A stretch of DNA of 64,000 nucleotides from positions 10,071,001-10,135,000 of the forward strand of contig OX485807.1 in NCBI GenBank assembly GCA_950295325.1. The letters run 5' to 3'. This stretch comes from Polytrichum commune (lineage: Eukaryota; Streptophyta; Polytrichopsida; Polytrichales; Polytrichaceae). Below, piece after piece: positions 24,579 through 38,089 of this stretch; the first letter of the stretch is position 1; each line of letters begins with the position of its first letter. Made by a program: the position numbers and the translations under genes. The notes beneath the pieces are model-generated. The model searched no databases, had not been told where the DNA came from, and saw only the letters and a program-made list of their open reading frames with translations.

Positions 24579-24987
24579 CACGGGGGGCGCACTTCATTGT
24601 CAAGTTGAACACCACGTGCGATAAAACAAAATCTACTTTTTACATAAAGCATCACCAAAATGGTTCAAAATTTTATGATTTTTTTTTCATGAGTAGATAT
24701 ACATAGTATCTATTGCATAGTAAAAATTGGTAACCAAATTTGATGATTTGTTTTTTTATAAAACATACCGTTTCTAACTAGAATGACGCAACATTGAACT
24801 AAAAAGATTACTACAAAAAATGAAGATGACTAAAAATTTCAAAAAAATATACAAAAGATATTATCAATGGTTATGTGTATGTAGAAAAAATATCATAATT
24901 TTAAAAATTATCTATGGCATGTAATATAGGGTAGCAAACTTTTATCGCACGTGGTTATGAAATGTAAGGGGGTGTGATCCCCCCGTG
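24579..24987. mobile_element. hAT-like MITE, copy 1
   Basis: The 409-bp element begins CACGGGGGG and ends CCCCCCGTG. It is flanked by ATAACATC on the left and ATAACAAC on the right, an 8-bp target duplication with one change. Its body aligns end to end with 50479-50902, sharing CACTTCATTGTCAAGTTGAA, CATGAGTAGATATACATAGT and CATACCGTTTCTAACTAGAA. It is non-coding. The right TIR interior has diverged more than in copy 2. Confidence 0.87.
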
Positions 24988-26229
24988 ATAACAACTATTG
25001 TTACAACCAAGTAATAAGTTAAGGATGTAATATGTAAACTTACATACCTCACAGAACATTTATGCTAATTTCAGAAGTATGTGAAGGATTAGGTAGTGGG
25101 TTCCACCCCACCAAAGGATAATCTATAGAGACCTGACTTTTCAAAACTTTTACAAAGTTTGAACTTCCTCTGTTTAGAAGCCAAATCCTTCAATAACTTC
25201 TTCATTGCCATACATGGGTGGGTGGGAATTTCCACGAGACTCTTTCTATTCTCTTGGCATCGTCCTACTTGGTAACACAATAGCATTTTGCATAGTGTAG
25301 TTGTTTGCAATCATGCTCATCTCTATGTTGTATAACATGGATCTTTTGTGTTATAACTCACTTTGCTTTGCAAGACTATGTACCTTACTTAGGGTTTCCG
25401 TAAAAACATGGTAACCAACAACAAATGTTTAAGTTTGACTGCTCCATACCTTTGAGGTTTAATCACCTATCTTCTTGCTTCACTACAAAGTACATATATC
25501 TACTCCACCCCATGTATGGAGTGCTTACAAAGGAAAAGTCCCTAGTAACATCAACCCATAGAAATGCTTAAAATATCATAATCACAATACATCCTCATAT
25601 TGAGAGTGTGAAGGGCCTGCCTCACCTGTGCCCATGCAACCAACCAACAAACATTGGAGGATTAGTTACGTACACGAGGTAAATAACAACATGACCCAGT
25701 TAATATCCATGTCGCGCACATATAAATTAAACACCATCAAAATCATTGCAGTATTTCAAATTATAACACTCATTGCCAAATGACATATGGGTGTTCAAAC
25801 CTGATCCTTGGCCATGATTAAGTAGAATACTCCTCTTGGGGATTCGTCCTTGTTCCTCACTTTCCACACGTATCATCTATTCTAGTCAATATGCACAAAG
25901 TCACTTCACCTTGCGCTTGCATGAATGGTAAAAAAAGGAGGCTTCTTTTAGGGTTAGGGGTTTATATTGGAGTTCTTACATATGGTAAGTTCGTCCAAAC
26001 CCTGTTTTTACCATGGGTTACATACGTGATTCACGGTTGTAATCATGGTTACTATACCTCTTTCATCTACATCCTCGTTACATATCTGGCAAGGAAAGTA
26101 TGACCATTTTCCATGTATGTATATGTAGGATTTCTTGCTTGTATTGTCATCTATTTGTAAAGAAAACAATTTTTAGTTGACTAATGTGAAAGTTTATAAT
26201 CACAAAGTGTTTCATATCATAGCCTTGAT
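24988..26229. other. Intergenic, no gene recognised
   Basis: Only short ORFs without motifs are present, with no repeat boundary or RNA gene that I could support. Confidence 0.35.
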
Positions 26230-28090
26230 CAAGAACTAGAGAGAGAGAGACCCTCCACCAATAAATAACCTTGGTATGTACATATTTCCAGATATTAGAT
26301 GCATGTTAGACTTTCTGATTATCCAAGAATGACGAGCATGCATCCACTCTTGGTATGTATACCAACCCTCTTTTGAAATCTCTCTACCCTCATATCTTAT
26401 TATACAATCCAAGATACTATGATATTGGATTGATGTCTCTCTCATATACCAAATATCAGTCAAGCAAAGAATGTATGTAGAACATAGTGAACATACCTTG
26501 AAGCACAGTAATAAGGTCCTTTACCATGAATTTGACTGCCGGATATGTTGTCCTTGAGAGAATCTTAATTACAAGTTGTAAAAGTTTATGTTTCCGGAAT
26601 CTATTGTTGGCAAGTGTAGAAATTAAAGTTTCAATTTCATTTTTTGCTAGAAGAATGTCACTGGACTAATACAATATAAGTACTGTTTGTCAAACAATGA
26701 CATCCTATACTTGTTTAACTGGCCTATTGGAGTTAAACTTGATGTACAATGTATATGTAAAAGGGGGATTTCGCCTTTTATTAAACTTTTGAAGTTTCTA
26801 AACTCCATTGTCTTCGTTGGAAATTGTTATTAGCACATTCATGAAATGTGCTTTGATACCCGAATTAGGATTAACCATAGAGAAATTAGATTCTTCAGTC
26901 TTAATTTCTAGAATGTGTAGAAAATAAATCTAATATGGGTTATCCATGGTTCTAGGTTGTGTGGGATCAAGAAAAAATTGTGCATTTCCGATATTAAGCC
27001 AACACATGTCATCAATGTATTAGAATGCATGATTAAACCTAGTCATAATATATGTTCTTCCAAGTTTAGTCAATCTCTAAATAAACTTGATTTCAAATGA
27101 TATTAAGTATAGGTTACACCATAATAGGGAACATGATAAACACATTCGTATGCCTAATACTTGTTTCCATACTTGATTGCCCAATCTCACGAAGCAGTTT
27201 GTAGTGAGCCATTTGTATAATGTTAGAAATTTTTCCACTGACATGCAGTGCCAGTCCCCATAGTTGGGGCATGTAGATGCCCAAACCGCTTTAGAAGAAG
27301 TTCCAGTAGCGTTAGTCCGATACCAAATATGTGGTTTGGACCTAGGGTGTCTTCGTTTGAAGTTTTTTACCCCTAGTGAGGTTATGAATTTCATTGCCTT
27401 AAATAAGGTATCTTGTCAATTGACAAAATATGTTGAGGACATGTTGAGGTAAATTGAGATAAAATTCATTTATGGAGTTTATAATCTAATAAATGGATGT
27501 GTCCACTTGGAGGAAGTTTTTATATCCGGTGGTAGTGGTTTTAGCCCATTACTTAACTTCATCAAGAAGTGTCATGGTAGCTATGGTGACTAAAGTAGCA
27601 AAGTTAACATACATGGACCCAAATGCATTTGAAATCCACCTATATTTCTTTTTGTGGGATTTATATATAGCCATGATATATGGTAGTTTATGGCTATCTA
27701 TGGATAAGTCAAATATGACTTCCTGAATTTTTGCATGAAGATTAGAAGTGACCTCATCAATAGATAGCCATCTATCATTGTCCAAGCAAGGTAAAAAACC
27801 ATGGTTATTTAGTCTTTGATATGCTTATTTTCTTATGTGATCAACACATATGAAACATGCATTATTAGAGGCCTTGTCTAGTCCATAAATATATACATGG
27901 TTGAGAAGCCATTCTAACTCATTATTGATAGTTTTGTTTGCAAAAATATAAGTTTGAGAGTACTTGAAGCCAAACTTGCTTTGCATGTAAGCTTCAAGTA
28001 ATATCATTCTGCATATGTAGCGTACCTCCTTTATCGTTATTTTCATGTCCACAAGGTGTGTGATGTTCAATAACTCACAAACCTGCAAAA
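26230..28090 (-). pseudogene. Reverse transcriptase relic, Penelope-like, copy A
   Basis: Minus-strand fragments line up in the same order as copy B at 43-45.35 kb. They are NNACFICVDHIRK (near 27830-27850), YKSHKKKYRWISNAFGS (near 27650-27700), KFLTLYKWLTTNCFVRLG and QVLGIRMCLSCSLLWCNLYL (near 27110-27240). The last corresponds to the RT motif GIPMG.SCSPLW. In this copy it is mutated, and many stops interrupt the frame. The 3' end reads into GGTGGAGGG followed by CTCTCTCT (about 26230-26255), the same terminus as copy B. Reverse-transcriptase identity is strong; assignment to Penelope-like elements rests on general motif style. Confidence 0.75.
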
Positions 28091-30071
28091 AAAATCATGT
28101 GCCACTTTGGATAGCTTCATGTATTAATGTAGGTCTTAAGGGTATTTGATTAAGGCCCATCTTGAGGGTGTGTCTTAATCCTTTGTGTTGAATGATGGAT
28201 AAATCCATTGTTCTAACATGCCCATTGCTTTCTTTTTCCTCAATTGTACATTGTCAGCCATAAACCCCCACCCTTTTGCGTCAATGGTCATGGTGGAGGG
28301 TTAGGGCTCACATGTCTCTGCCAACTCCTCAGCCTCAACAATCCCTTACCCTTACTTTCACATATCCCCAAATATCAACCATACTCTTTATATTTAATTT
28401 CACAGGGCCTTAGTATTGAAAAATACTTATGCACCCTTGATACATGTTACACCATCACCACACTAGCATCCCCTTTCCCTTCTAAATTCCTGCCTAATCC
28501 CATGTGCTACTACACTAATTACCCCCCCCCCTTACTAGCACCTTGGAGGCAACCACTTCCACATCAAAAGCCACCATAACCCCCTGGACTAGTACCATCC
28601 TCTAACCGGAACCCAGCTCCCCTCGATGCCTCCCCTCTTCTACCCAACCAGTCAGCAATTTCCCACCACCGGTGATCACAGTCCTGGTAAGCCTGGTGGT
28701 GCCACCTCCTTCGGTGACCCTTCTGTACCGAGGCCGTTGGCCTTCCTAGCACCTCTTTCACCTCACCCTCTACCCATTCGGCAGACAACACCACCTTCTC
28801 CACCTTAACTCTGGCTACCTGTCCTCGCCTCCTTCCTCAATGCCACGTTCGGGGCAGGTTGCAATGCGGTGGACGCATTGACCTTGAATCAAAGCCCCCT
28901 CTCACGACTACAATCCCCTTGCCACTACCCTTCGCTCGCTTGCAGAATTCCGCATCCATAGTCACTCGCATATTCAAAACAAAGGACGTATTGATAATGT
29001 GAGATCTAGCTCTCGGGTGGGAATTTTTGTGCGCTACCGCAATCCTGAAGATACCCCCTTCCCCAATATAGCAGCATGCGGTGGTTGCGCCTCCCTCCGC
29101 TGATTCAACCAGTATAATTCCAGTTTTGTTCGCGCCTTGCAGTCCCTCAATCCTCCCCTTTTCGGAGGCTGGCATGTTTCCAACATCCCAGCTGCTCAAC
29201 CCAACCACATACACTTTGTAGAGCTCAACTACCTCCATTTGTTCCTAGGGATGACCGTATCGTAGTGACTTAGAGCGTCGTCCGGATTATGATGACCTAA
29301 CTACCTAATTTCCTCGTTGTGCGTTATTATCGTCTCGCGGTTGTCCTTTCTTTTACATTCGATAAGTAGCCAAGTAGTCGTCTTCAATGAGCCAGGTTAC
29401 TTTTCGTTCCAAAACTTTTCCCTCTCTTGCAAGTCTTATCTTTAGTCTCCTAATTGTTACTTTCCACCACCGGAACTCCCTTCCGTTGAAACATGTGTTG
29501 ATAGTATTTTAACAATAATGAAGTGATTGTTAGATACTCTTTTTCCATGTAAAGGAGATTTCTTCTTCACATGTGTAGTAATGCCTCTACTAATCTTCCA
29601 TTTTCTTATCGGCTCTTGAGGAGGCATCCTTGAGTTTATTAACTCACTTAGTCATTCATCTCATAATAATTTTCTTTCCCTCGTGTGTCCTTTGGTTCCT
29701 CAATGTTTATAAAACACAACCTATTTTTAGAAAAACCTCTTAATATTATTTCTTCGAGTATCCGAATGGTCATAAGTTTCTTCAAGTCGCCAAATACCGA
29801 GTAACAAGTAACTTCCTCTTCAAGTGACAAGTATCCAAGTCACACGTAACTTTCTTCAAGTATCAAAATCATCTTCCTCAAGTGTGTATCAACTTATTCT
29901 CACATGTGTATCAACTCTTAAATTAACTTCCCATTTCCTTATCAACTTTTGATATGACATCTTGCATTTTCTCTCTAAGACTTACTATGTCCCTCAATCT
30001 TCAACTCTTCTCTATAAGTTAGTTTTCCCGTTTTATAATCATCTCTCAATATAATAAGTTATATTTTAGTC

Positions 30072-30240
30072 CCATCTATAAATAAATACATTATATTTTT
30101 AATGCAACTGTTTAGTTGTTTGAAGGTCTCGGTTATAAATAGATACAACCTATTTTTAGTGTATGCTTTTGGTTGTTTGAAGGTCTCAGTTATAAATAGA
30201 TACATGCTATTTTTAATACATCCTTGAGTTGTGTGAAGGT
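30072..30240. repeat. Three-unit tandem repeat, about 57 bp per unit
   Basis: Units share TATAAATAGATAC, CTATTTTTA and GTTGTTTGAAGGTCTC. The first unit is the most diverged. Confidence 0.8.
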
Positions 30241-30530
30241 TTCATATATGCCAATCAATAATACGATCATGTAGTCATAGATTTAGTGATCATTACGGAA
30301 TGAAATGATAGTAGAATGAAGTAGATATCTATATCTATATATATATATATAAGGATTAATTATGTTTGAGTTATGTTTGAGCAAGTCTACTTAATCAAAT
30401 TTAGACTGTATATAGATATGCGCCATCATGAATTGTCCTTAATGCACTCTTCCTATCATCCTTACTCATAATCATAACTTCATAATTCTCACAAGTTTTC
30501 GGTAACCAACTTCACTCATTTACACAATTG

Positions 30531-30725
30531 CCTTTCAACACTACAATTGCTCTCACCTCATGTGAGTTTCTATAACCTCTCAATCACACAATTTCCTTTC
30601 AACTCTTACAACTATCTCACCTCATGTGAGCTCCTATGATTATTCTTACAACTATCTCACCTCATGTGTGTTTCTATAATAATAAATTTCCTTACAACTA
30701 CCTCACCTCATGTGAGTTGCTATAA
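30531..30725. repeat. Four-unit degenerate tandem repeat
   Basis: Units carry TTTCCTTTCAAC or TTACAACTA, then CTCACCTCATGTGAG and TTCTATAA. The core CTCACCTCATGTGAG recurs four times with small changes and is itself partly palindromic (CTCAC..GTGAG). Confidence 0.8.
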
Positions 30726-31943
30726 CACTTCTCAAGTCTCATTCACAACCTCTCAACTTAACTATGTCTAAGTTAATATTTTACTTTGCCTCCACCTTGA
30801 ATATCTATGAAGAAGGTTGAGCTTGAAGCTCATATATTCCAAAATGGTAAAGGATACAAAGGACCTAGCTCTTGTGTAGCCTATCGACGTGAATAAGGTA
30901 AGGTGTTCTAATTCTAATCCTAAATCTATATATATTAAGAGGAGGTGTCTAACATGTGCCGTCCTCTTAATTATCATATCTTTAATTATTCTAAGAAAAT
31001 GTAGATAGCTCTTCTGGACATCCTCGGAAAGAGCTTATATAATCCTCATCTTCTTTTACATTCAAAATATGGAAGATTGTAGCCTAAAATCTATATATGT
31101 AATATCTAGGTAAGGGAGGATTCTTAAGGCTAACCAAGAAGTCATTTCTTGGCCCTTAATTACTTCCACCTCCGTTTTCCTCACCTATGTGGCCTAGGCG
31201 AGTGTTTTACACCATGAAGCCCACTAATCCTAAGTGGCTTGCTATGTGGCTTACTAATTTCTCTAATAATGCTACTAATGTTTACTTGCCTCCTACATAA
31301 CCTACTAATCTAATGGCTTACTAATTTTGGCCATTTAACTTTTCGTAGTTACTAATTTAACTATCTTCACTAATTTGGTAACTGGTTCGTTGGCCCTCGT
31401 AACCTCATTACATAATCCTTCTCATGTGGCGATTTTGGTGATTCTCCCCTTTCGTCGTTGAGATTGTGGTGAACACACTTCACCCCTGCCGCCTCATTGC
31501 GTCACTCCCTCAAGCGGTTGTGGACTGTATTGGCTCCTGGCTATCTCTCACCAGCCGCATTCCTCCCTCGTAGTCTATGTGTCCCCCCTCGTCCTCTCCT
31601 GCCACCGCTAGCAATCCCCCTGGAGGCTCTCACCTCCTCCCGCACCAGCACTTGATCCGCGGTTGGAGGGATTTTCCTCCTTCCTTAAACAGCCAAACCC
31701 GAGGCCTTAAACAAACACTAACCCATCCCTAACTAACCCCACACTAAATAACTCAATCCCAACACCACGACTTAATCACACTTCTAGTTGCCTTCCGTAA
31801 TACTAAATTCAAAACCTTAATTCAACTTAAGTCTAACATGAAATCCCTTTTAAACAAGGCAATCAACTAACTCTGTAATTATTAATTTTTATGCTTTTCT
31901 TGCTTTCAAAATGTTAACTTGAATTGTGAGCATGACTTTAGGC

Positions 31944-32330
31944 TCACATACATATAGATGTGTCCTCATCAATGAACATACTGAATTGTTTAGAGGAGTT
32001 ACATATACAATTATCCTCTACCATGTTTAATTTTGAAATATCAAATCTCTTGAACACCATGTTTGGTTTGTAGCAAAACTTTGACACATTTGGGTGGTAG
32101 GTCCAAACAAACATTATATTAAGTAGCGCATGTATAAATTGGGGTATGGATAGAAACATGAAAATTTCCGAAAAGATTTATTTCATGTTAATCCATTCCA
32201 GTGCCCTACTGCAATATAACGCATGGACAAAACCGGTGTTGTTCAAAAAAATTCTCTAGTTATGATTTTTCTACCAAGAAAATTGTATTCGAGACGTCTT
32301 TGTTCACCTGTGGTCACATTAAAAGGTAAG
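31944..32330 (-). pseudogene. N-terminal fragment of the Penelope-like ORF, copy C
   Basis: Minus-strand frame 32159-31944 gives NVSKFCYK, then F and ..CNSSKQFSMFIDEDT, aligning with NVSKYCYK and CNKAKRFQKFIDPKT of copy B near 43240-43375. Only the part upstream of the RT core is present; it then runs into unrelated sequence. Confidence 0.6.
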
Positions 32331-32589
32331 ACAATATGAATACAAAATCTATATGTTGTATATGTAATTTGCTTGGAACTATTCTATTGCTTGGAATTAT
32401 AAAATTAGCTATGCCTGTATATCCTCAACCCATAACAAAATTCTTCCCTTAAGAGGTGATAGAGTACCGTTATTGCTAGCATGCTCACTTCCTGTATTTG
32501 GGGTCGAAACTGTTCCTGGACCTGGTGTGGATTCCCCACTCACCAGGCCAGCTGTGCCTCCCCACAAGCCAAAGGCCCTACCCGGGGAC

Positions 32590-34310
32590 TGGACCCCGAG
32601 GTTAGGGTTTCATGCCGCAGCTCGCCCACCACCGCGTCCTCTATAGGCTTGGCCGCCCTGTGTAGGGTTGGCGCCACGGCCTCTTGGGCTTCCCCTTCCT
32701 CGGCTTCCCTGAGTCATTCAATCTGAGGGAGTCGAATTTAAGTTGAGTTTATGTCTTTTGAAAGGGGACGGTGCCTTGCTGGGTGAACCCGGGTTTGCAA
32801 GGGAGAATTTTGGACCCTTCAATAGTCTTTCAATCTTGCTTGCAATAGGTGATTCAGTGATGTCCGTGAGTAACCTTTGATTTGGATTTTCAAACAATTG
32901 TATTGCTACCTTCATCATTTGCTCTCTCCCCGTGTGAAACACTATTGCTGCCTTGACTGCTACCCTCGCAAATTCTTGTATCCAGATCATGAATGCGGCA
33001 AATCGCGTTACTGTAGTTGGGTAGTTTGGGAAGAAGATGTCTACCTTATTGACCATCGTCCATATTGCATGATCGAACTAGATTATGGATCCTTTACACC
33101 CACTTGTAGCTCTTGGATTACATAGACAACGTATGTAGGGTCTCTGGACATTCCACATTTCTGACAAATGCGAATCTTTGCGATTATGTCCTGTAGGCAG
33201 ATCTTGCTTGGTGTGAAGTTTCACATCCAAGGTTGTGCACTTAGCGTGGTCGAACATTGTAAGAGGGAAAACATGCATTAAATCCATAGGTGCTCTTAAA
33301 ACACCTATGTTGTTCAATGCTTGTTTTTTACAACATTCAACTTCTTGATATGAAAACCCAGCCCATGCTTTCCACATAGGGATTGAGATTGGAGCCATCA
33401 GATTGGTGTTACCTATGGCCCACATCCTATGTTGAAAATTTGTCACCAAAAGTTCCACACTCCGAGGTGGTTTGAGTGGAACTATTGGCCCCTTGTTGGC
33501 CACCATGGTGTTTCTATGTTTCTCTACTTGTGAATATTGGATGCCCTCACTAAAATCTTCTAGGGCGCTTTTATCAGCCGCATAGATATTCATCTTAGCC
33601 AGCAGAGGATGCATGTATGTGGTTTCCAGAGTTTCTGGTCCGAGCACTATCCGTGCCGCATCCACAGTTGATTCATCCTTGTTTGCCAGCTTGAGAATTG
33701 TTTCGATCTTCTGAGCGAGTTGGGCTGATTTGACAGCTTCTAGCTCGTCTTCCAACAGGATGTCGGGGAGTCTGGTATGTGCGCTCTTAAGCCTAGCTAC
33801 CGTCCTGGTTCGGTCTGCTCTGGCTAAAATGAAAAGTGACGTCCAAGCAACAATATCAAGGGAGCAGAGGGATCAAGGGATCAAGATCAAGGTGTCCAGG
33901 AGCAGAGGAGCATGCACACCTTCTTCGTCGACGTCATTGAGTGCCGTCATATTCAACTCTTGCACGCAGCTATGGAACTCCGGCACATCGATTGCTGTTA
34001 AAGTAGTATGGACATCAGGATCTCTTTGGTCATTGGAAACGACTATTTTCAATTGGGGGAAAAGACAAGTGGCATGCTTCTCTGGCCCGCTCCGAACTTT
34101 CCCGCTCCAAGCTCTCCCGCTCCGAGCTCTCTCTCTTGTTGGTGGCTCCTCCTATTTGCTTGTTGGCTATCATTGCTTCTGCTTGGCTTCTAATAATCAT
34201 CTCATCATATTTCTTGATTTATGCTAGAAGCTCCTCGGTGATGCTGCTGTCTGGAGTAAGAATTCCGATGGTCCAAAGTCTTGTAGCAATTCTTGGTATT
34301 AATATGAGAG
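32590..34310 (-). pseudogene. Degenerate gag-like ORF with coiled-coil, repeat and RGG-type segments
   Basis: On the minus strand, fragments near 34310-34180 give EELLA and KKYDEMIIRSQAEAMIANKQ, coiled-coil-like. Next come repeated GELGAGKFGAG or, in another frame, ERESLERESSER. The longest open part is 33755-33078, containing DAARIVLGPETLETTYMHPL and MWKAWAGFSYQEVECCKKQA. It is followed by 33056-32718 and, after a TGA at about 32715, by the Arg/Gly-rich SRGRGSPRGRG and YRGRGGGR. The order of coiled coil, helical domain and nucleic-acid-binding RGG tail suggests a retroelement gag or ORF1-like protein. Several stops and frameshifts make it non-functional unless introns explain them; AG at 33816 joined to GT near 33930 would restore one break. 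I do not recognise a defined family. Confidence 0.5.
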
Positions 34311-37300
34311 CGGTCTGAGAGAGGTACTCATTTAAAGTATTATGAGGCTTTTGTTTCGTTAATTACTGCTTGGTTATTAGAGTGTACTCATGAGCTTCGC
34401 AACAGTTGCAGTCGATTTGACTCAAATATGCCATCTTCAAACCAGAGAACTCTCCTCGTACTGGTTCCTCCGTATCTCGCTCCCTTTTGGTGACTCGCTG
34501 CTATCTCTCAGTGACTCTTCTATTTTCTCAACACTCTCTCTTTTCGATCAACTTATGTGTAAGCACTCACCATTGTTCAATACACTCTCTCTCCAATCAG
34601 CTTATGTGTAAGCACTCACCCTGTTGCTAATATGTCTCTCACTTGCTTGGATCAACAGGCAGGGAGTTGAGTTACTGGAGCAGAGGAGGAGACAACTTGG
34701 GGTTCATGTGCTTCTGTGAAGACGGGTGCAAGCATCCTTATTTCTTACTTCAATGCTTCGGACGCTCTTCCGACGATTCCCCCTTGCTGCTTCTCATCAG
34801 TTCTCGATTTATCAAGTTGTAGGACTTATTAGCATGTAGGACTTATCAGCCCACAATTGAGCCCTTCGATGTTTCTTTGAACTTTTTGCCCAGCTCCCAT
34901 GCAAACTGTCCTTCCCATGGTGAGTGGTTTGTGAAGTAAGCACAAAGGCCGACATCGATTAGCGACGAAGGAAGGAAAAAAATAGATAAAAAAAATTCAC
35001 TGGTGCTATGTGGATAATGACTCCTATAAGAGTGTTCATCTCTTTCCGGTGATTCTCTCTACTACTTTTGCTGATCATCGTTTGCTGGTTTGCCTTGCTT
35101 GTGCTGTGTGAATAGATATCTAGACAAAATATTTTATTATTTCTTCTTTGCTTGCCTGACCAAATTTTTTGCTTCCGCTGGAAATCTGGTTCAAGGGCTT
35201 CCCTTGACTACCGCTCCCTGTAGTTAGGTTTTTAGGTTTGGGTTCATACTCTCAAAAAACCCCAGGGAAGACTAAATAAGTGTCAGGTGTAACTTTAGTG
35301 TGTCATAATAAGATTAATTGATAGGTTGAAATGGTTACGAGATGCTTTTGACAGTCAATTAACTTAGGATTCACTTTCTCATCTATACTTAGTGACCACT
35401 TGTGAGGGTTACTTAATTTATAAAGTGTCTAAGTGTTCATAAAATAAATTATCATCTTGTTTTATTTACCAAAAGTCTAGTAACGAGTAACCGGGACCGA
35501 GTCTTAAGCGCCTTAATCGGCCTAAGTCAGTGTCACGAGTCTAGTACCGAGTCAAGCGCCAAGAGTCTAGAGTCTCAAGTAGACAGTATGAGTAGCCTAG
35601 TAACGAGTCTAGTAACCAATAACCAATAGACAGTCTTGTGTCATAAGAAGCGTCTGGACACATTAGCCACTGAGAAAGGATAGGTTATATACCTGCCCTT
35701 ACTGGAACTCCCAACCAATATGGGATAAAGGCGCACTTGACTCCCGCGACTCCTTCTTCATAGCTTCTTCCTCGCGATCGACCACTTCTACGCTTTTCGA
35801 CTCTCCTTCTTCACGGTCGGAAACATGTTCATCACAACACTTCTTCCCTCAAATGCATTTGAACTTAGACACCTCATGATGGGAAGTAATCACTACGCCA
35901 ATTCCATGCATCAAACAAAGTGTTTCAACAGAACAAACCTCGCACCTCCTTCGGCAGCGATCTCAATTACATGCTCCCGAATTCTGTACAGTAAAAGAAA
36001 TCCTCCACGACCGCATCCGATTTTCTCAGGGAAGAATCACCTTCTCCTTGAATATTTGCTGGTTGACTTCTCGATTAATTAAACGGGTTGCTCTCATCCG
36101 AATTCTTTAGGAGAGATTCCTCTCTTCCTCTACATCATTACGCTCGTTATCACTAATCCCTAGATTCCACGATAAAAAGCTTCTCCTTTCTCAGGTATAC
36201 GTTTGCGAGTGAAATCTTAAGGTTATCTATTCCCACTCAAGCAGGTGACTTTTACCAAGCAAAGGGGATGACTTCAGAACCTTCGGCCAGGCTAAGTATT
36301 TCATTTCTTTTCACAAGAACTCCCTGATCCCCTTATCCCTCAATCACACAACACCTGAGAGACTTACTGAATTCTGAAGTTAATCGTGATCCGAATAAGA
36401 TCTCTATTAGTGTTCCTGTTTCATAATTCAAAGTTCAAATACTAAACTCATATCATGGATTCAGGCTCCTCACTGTCCCTACACTTTCTTGCTCTTTCCC
36501 ATGTCCGTCATCATCAAGGTGTGAAAACCTTTCATCACCACAAAGAGACTCAATTTGTCCTTTCACAAGAACAAACCTTCAGAGTTCACAATCATATTAT
36601 ATTTCATTTAGATGTTGACTTCCTACCACTTCAAATTCCCTCAGGAGTAACCCCAAAGACTCTTTCAAGGTATGGACACTACTTTCTCTTTCTTCTCGAG
36701 AGGAATATTAGACTTACACTAGATGATCTCGCATAATTAAACAAGTCTTGTGATCACAATGGAATTTCACATTCCACTTGCAACGTGCAAATATAATTGA
36801 ATACAGGGATCTAAGAGACGCAAACTGTTTCCCACAGTTCACTCTTTATTACTTATATTATCAAGAGACTCTTCAAGATTAAATCGGGAATTCACTTCCC
36901 TGAAAAGACCACCCAAGTAATGGGTATTGCACTGGTTTGTACGAGAGTGTAAATTCTTGGAAGCTTATTATGTGACTGAGAGTTTCTCACTCCCCTATCT
37001 GTCACTGACTCCTTCACAAGAGTAGGATGAATTAGATTTCCTCTTGACTTACTCCGAATTAGGGACATTCACTGTAGCTTTTTAAAATCTTAAGACACTG
37101 TCCAAGAAGTTTTGGACTAGACGGTTTACAATACAACCATGAAACACATACGAGTTCCTTCAAGAGTTTCACACCCTTGAATAAAAAATTCCACAATAAC
37201 AACAATGCTCACACTTCCCACTTTCACAATGGTAACAACTCCATGACACACTCCAATCCAATCACCAGACTCTCAATTTCACATTCACCACTCACTGAGG

Positions 37301-38089
37301 AAGGATTCGATAATTGCACTTTGTATTAATATATTTCGAAAGATGTGGTACAATAAAATTAAGGGCTTCACACCCTGAGAGTTGACAAAAACATTCACTC
37401 TCTTCACGAGAGGAAAAATCAAAAACTTACAATGCCCCCCTTGTCTTCTCCTTCCTTCTTCTTATCTTTCTATCCTCAAAAGGTGGTGATTGTCTGCAGC
37501 TAGGATTCCAAGTGCTACTTCTTATTGTCACATGTGAATTCCATGCCCCCTGATATCCTTCTAAACTCTGGGCAGCAAAGGAAATTCTTCTTTCCTAGTT
37601 TGTTTCCATTTCGGAGTGACTAAGTGTCTAATACTTCACTGTTTTACTAGTCTTGAGTAAAATTTATCATTCATTTACATCTCAAAACTAAAACTTAAGC
37701 ATTCAGACCAAAAAATGGTACCACACTCCCCATTTCAAAACAACAACTATGGCTGCTTTTACAATTAAATTGTCGTGCACTTTGCACACATTGTACCTCT
37801 CAGTGTGCTTGCATAGAAAAACCTACTGTCGCCGGCCCGCAGTCTCGTGTGGGAAGTGGTCCTCAAGCAGGGAGAGACCCCTGATATGAAAGCAGCTCCC
37901 AAGGAGTGTCCGGGGGGGGGGGGGGATTGAGCATAATCGGTCGAGATCCTGGTGTTTCCAAGTTCCATGTAGACTTTTTATTTTTATTTTTATTTTTTTG
38001 GTAGTAATTTGGGGTATATTCGATACATTCCTCTAAAATGGTTGGTAATCTGTAAGTAGTAGTTGCTGCTCCCCGTTCATTGCTCCGAA
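34311..38089. other. Long stretch without a recognised gene; several small tandem repeats
   Basis: Contents include two units containing CTTATGTGTAAGCACTCACC (about 34505-34620) and degenerate repeats of AGTCTAGTAACGAGT type (about 35470-35640). There are many dispersed TTCACAAGAG/CTTCAAGAG words (about 36300-37420), and a run of 14 or more G at about 37914-37926. None of the short ORFs carries a recognisable motif. Confidence 0.4.

Larger units (their letters stand above)
28091..31943. other. Non-coding region with a TGTCAGCC-type island and tandem repeats
   Basis: From about 28254 the sequence begins TGTCAGCCATAAACCCCCACCC, as at 20991, and a GC-richer island continues to about 29300. Degenerate AAGT/CAAGTA repeats follow at 29750-29900, and another GC-rich patch at about 31430-31700. 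No intact gene was recognised. The span up to GGCTCACA near 31946 might be one long non-autonomous element, but this is weakly supported. Confidence 0.35.

Noticed and set aside
30072-30725. CRISPR-like array
   Set aside because: Repeats are few, long and degenerate with no unique spacers, and the context is a eukaryotic nuclear genome.
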